Below are positions 62,653 to 64,000 of a DNA stretch of 64,000 nucleotides, in pieces. How positions within the stretch are numbered: position 1 is the stretch's first letter; every line of letters starts with the position of its first letter. Source of the stretch: CALNZV01 sp942491115 (GTDB taxonomy: Bacteria; Desulfobacterota; Desulfobacteria; Desulfobacterales; UBA5852); assembly GCA_942491115.1 (NCBI GenBank), contig CALNZV010000001.1, positions 310,001 to 374,000 of the forward strand. Reading direction: 5' to 3'. A program made the translations under genes and the position numbers. The notes under the pieces are model-generated. The model did no database searches. It was given only the letters and a program-made list of their open reading frames with translations, and was not told the DNA's origin.

Positions 62653-63043
62653 CGGGTGTCGGTAGCCTTTATAGACTAACGGCGGTGGTCTCCCGTCGGC
62701 CATTCCCGGGCCGCTCTGTTCGATCCCATATCGGCCTCCATCTACAGCCGAAAACCGGTCTGTGGAGGGAGGCCCGCGGCCAAGTCACACCGTCAGGACA
62801 CGGTTACCCCCTTTGGTTGCCCCAGCGGCTGGGCACAATCACCCTTCCTGATCAGTCAGTACTTCCTATCCAGATAATTTCTGTTGTTTCCATAGAAAAC
62901 CAGCCTATCCTTTTTCTTTAAGGGGTTACCAAAAAAGTTCATAGGTCCAAAAACATGTTGAAAAAAAACCGCCGGTCTGCCTATTACCCTTTTCCCACGA
63001 CATGGATGTCATTCCGACCCCATCGAACCGGAGATGAAACGCC
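62653..63043. other. Intergenic stretch upstream of feoA
   Basis: A 391-base gap with no supportable gene. The last 150 bases are AT-richer and should carry the feoAB promoter. No convincing Fur box was found by eye. Confidence 0.5.
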
Positions 63044-63271
63044 ATGATGCTAAGTTCCATTAAAAAGGGAGAACGGGCCATTATTAAAAAAATCGGCGGC
63101 AACGGAGCCCTCCGCCAACGCATCCTTGAAATGGGATTGACCAAGGGAACTGAAATCTATGTAGAAAAATACGCCCCGCTGCGCGATCCCATGGAACTCA
63201 TCGTCAAGGGTTACCACATCTCACTTCGTGTGGAGGAAGCGGCACAGATTACTGTGGAGCCGATTGCATAG
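63044..63271 (+). CDS. feoA: Ferrous iron transport protein A
   Basis: A 75-residue SH3-like cytoplasmic protein: KKIGGNGALRQRILEMGLTKG, VEKYAPLRDPMELIVKGYHISLR and VEEAAQITV. GGAG lies 9 bases before ATG 63044. The stop TAG at 63269 ends immediately before the feoB ATG, so they are translationally coupled. FeoA supports Fe(II) uptake by FeoB. Confidence 0.95.
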   Translation: MMLSSIKKGERAIIKKIGGNGALRQRILEMGLTKGTEIYVEKYAPLRDPMELIVKGYHISLRVEEAAQITVEPIA

Positions 63272-64000
63272 ATGGAATCCCCGAAACGACCGATCACCAT
63301 TGCCCTCGCCGGCAACCCAAATGCCGGGAAAACGACCATATTCAACAGTATTACCGGCACACGGCAAAAAGTCGGCAACTGGCCAGGCGTGACCGTCGAG
63401 AAAAAAGAGGGACGAATTTCGAAATGGGGTCATGATCTCAAAGTGATCGATTTGCCAGGTATTTACAGTTTGACCCCATTTTCTATCGAAGAGATTGTCG
63501 CAAGGGATTACATTCTGGAAGAAAAACCGGATGTGATCATCGATATCATCGATGCATCAAATCTCGAACGAAGCCTTTACCTGGCAACGCAATTGCGGGA
63601 GCTCAGCCAATGCCAGGTGTTATTTGCGCTGAACATGGTCGATCTGGCGAGATCCAAAGGCTATAAGATCGATTTTGAAAAATTGTCCGAATTGCTGGAC
63701 GTACCCGTTGTCACCACCGTCGGCAACCGGGAGCAGGGCATTGATGCACTTATCGAAAAAGCCGTCGCTCTCGCCCAAAAAGGCGAATGGGTTTCAACCG
63801 ATCGAAAGGTCAAATATTCAAAGGATATCGAGGCTGCCATCGACCGCCTGTGCAGGCTCCTTGAAAACTCGTCAGGCCCTTCCCTCCCCTATGACCGGCG
63901 CTGGACAGCGGTCAAGCTGCTTGAAAACGACCCCCTTGTCGGAAAGCGAATCCGACAGGCCTACAACGAGGGTGCCGACCGCATTTTCCAAGAAGCCGAC
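63272..64000 (+). CDS. feoB: Ferrous iron transporter B, 5' part
   Basis: The first 243 codons of FeoB, running off the right edge. The cytoplasmic G-domain is complete: G1 GNPNAGKTT (from residue 14), G2 region VGNWPGVTVEKKEG, G3 DLPGIYSLTPFS, and G4 NMVD. It is followed by the helical GDI-like part (DRRWTAVKLLENDP). The membrane core that carries Fe(II) lies outside the window. Confidence 0.96.
   Translation, partial: MESPKRPITIALAGNPNAGKTTIFNSITGTRQKVGNWPGVTVEKKEGRISKWGHDLKVIDLPGIYSLTPFSIEEIVARDYILEEKPDVIIDIIDASNLERSLYLATQLRELSQCQVLFALNMVDLARSKGYKIDFEKLSELLDVPVVTTVGNREQGIDALIEKAVALAQKGEWVSTDRKVKYSKDIEAAIDRLCRLLENSSGPSLPYDRRWTAVKLLENDPLVGKRIRQAYNEGADRIFQEAD

Overview
This 64 kb window is a bacterial chromosome segment, mostly GC-rich and densely coded, most likely from a Desulfobacterota (Desulfosarcina/Desulfobacter-like) anaerobe. 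That placement is an inference. It rests on the gene mix: a selenocysteine tRNA and a UGA-recoded selenoprotein, a cobalamin-type radical SAM protein, a PilR/sigma-54-controlled type IV pilin, three-subunit proton-translocating transhydrogenase, FeoAB, a Fe-type superoxide dismutase with an export signal, and many NtrC/PilZ-type regulators. No rRNA, intact insertion sequence or CRISPR array is visible.

Layout. 1-11 kb: 3' end of a YgiQ-type radical SAM gene, a polar amino-acid ABC transporter lacking its ATPase gene, a PilZ protein, a cysteine-tailed small protein beside a large radical SAM protein, an MltF-like lytic transglycosylase, a second PilZ-like protein, a lone NFACT-R protein and an exported superoxide dismutase. 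11-21 kb, all minus strand: hot-dog thioesterase, pntB-pntA2-pntA1, an MscS-family channel, TesB, then a phosphotransferase/kinase, tandem universal stress protein and small Cys4 protein operon. 21-22.3 kb: gene-poor stretch ending in tRNA-Leu(CAG). 22.4-28.1 kb: housekeeping run ribF, def-fmt-rsmB, rpe, aroQ. 28-31.6 kb: two overlapping membrane glycosyltransferase genes, one a fusion.

31.6-53 kb is a surface-polysaccharide and glycosylation locus. Its centre (about 33.8-39.6 kb) is strikingly AT-rich and holds an acetyltransferase, a Wzx-like flippase, an asparagine-synthase-like protein and a methyltransferase, so it was probably acquired horizontally. It grades into glycosyltransferases, a GT39-like membrane transferase, a VKOR-DsbA fusion and two paralogous membrane/TPR (TMTC-like) proteins. 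These sit directly downstream of a type IV pilin gene. The pilin has a good sigma-54 promoter and lies next to pilR, giving a readable regulatory circuit and suggesting pilin maturation (glycosylation, disulfide) as a local theme.

53.6-64 kb: pilR, lepB, pgpA, an M20 peptidase, tRNA-Sec (selC), a 1.5 kb decayed stretch carrying a primase zinc-finger relic and a copy of a dispersed repeat, then the most notable gene of the window. This is a secreted propeller-like/DsbA-like fusion whose active-site motif is Sec-Pro-Tyr-Cys, interrupted by an in-frame UGA and easily misannotated as two genes. A NosL-like lipoprotein gene precedes it. The window ends with a small ribbon-helix-helix regulator with an inverted-repeat operator, a PilZ-like protein, a zinc-ribbon protein, feoA and the start of feoB.
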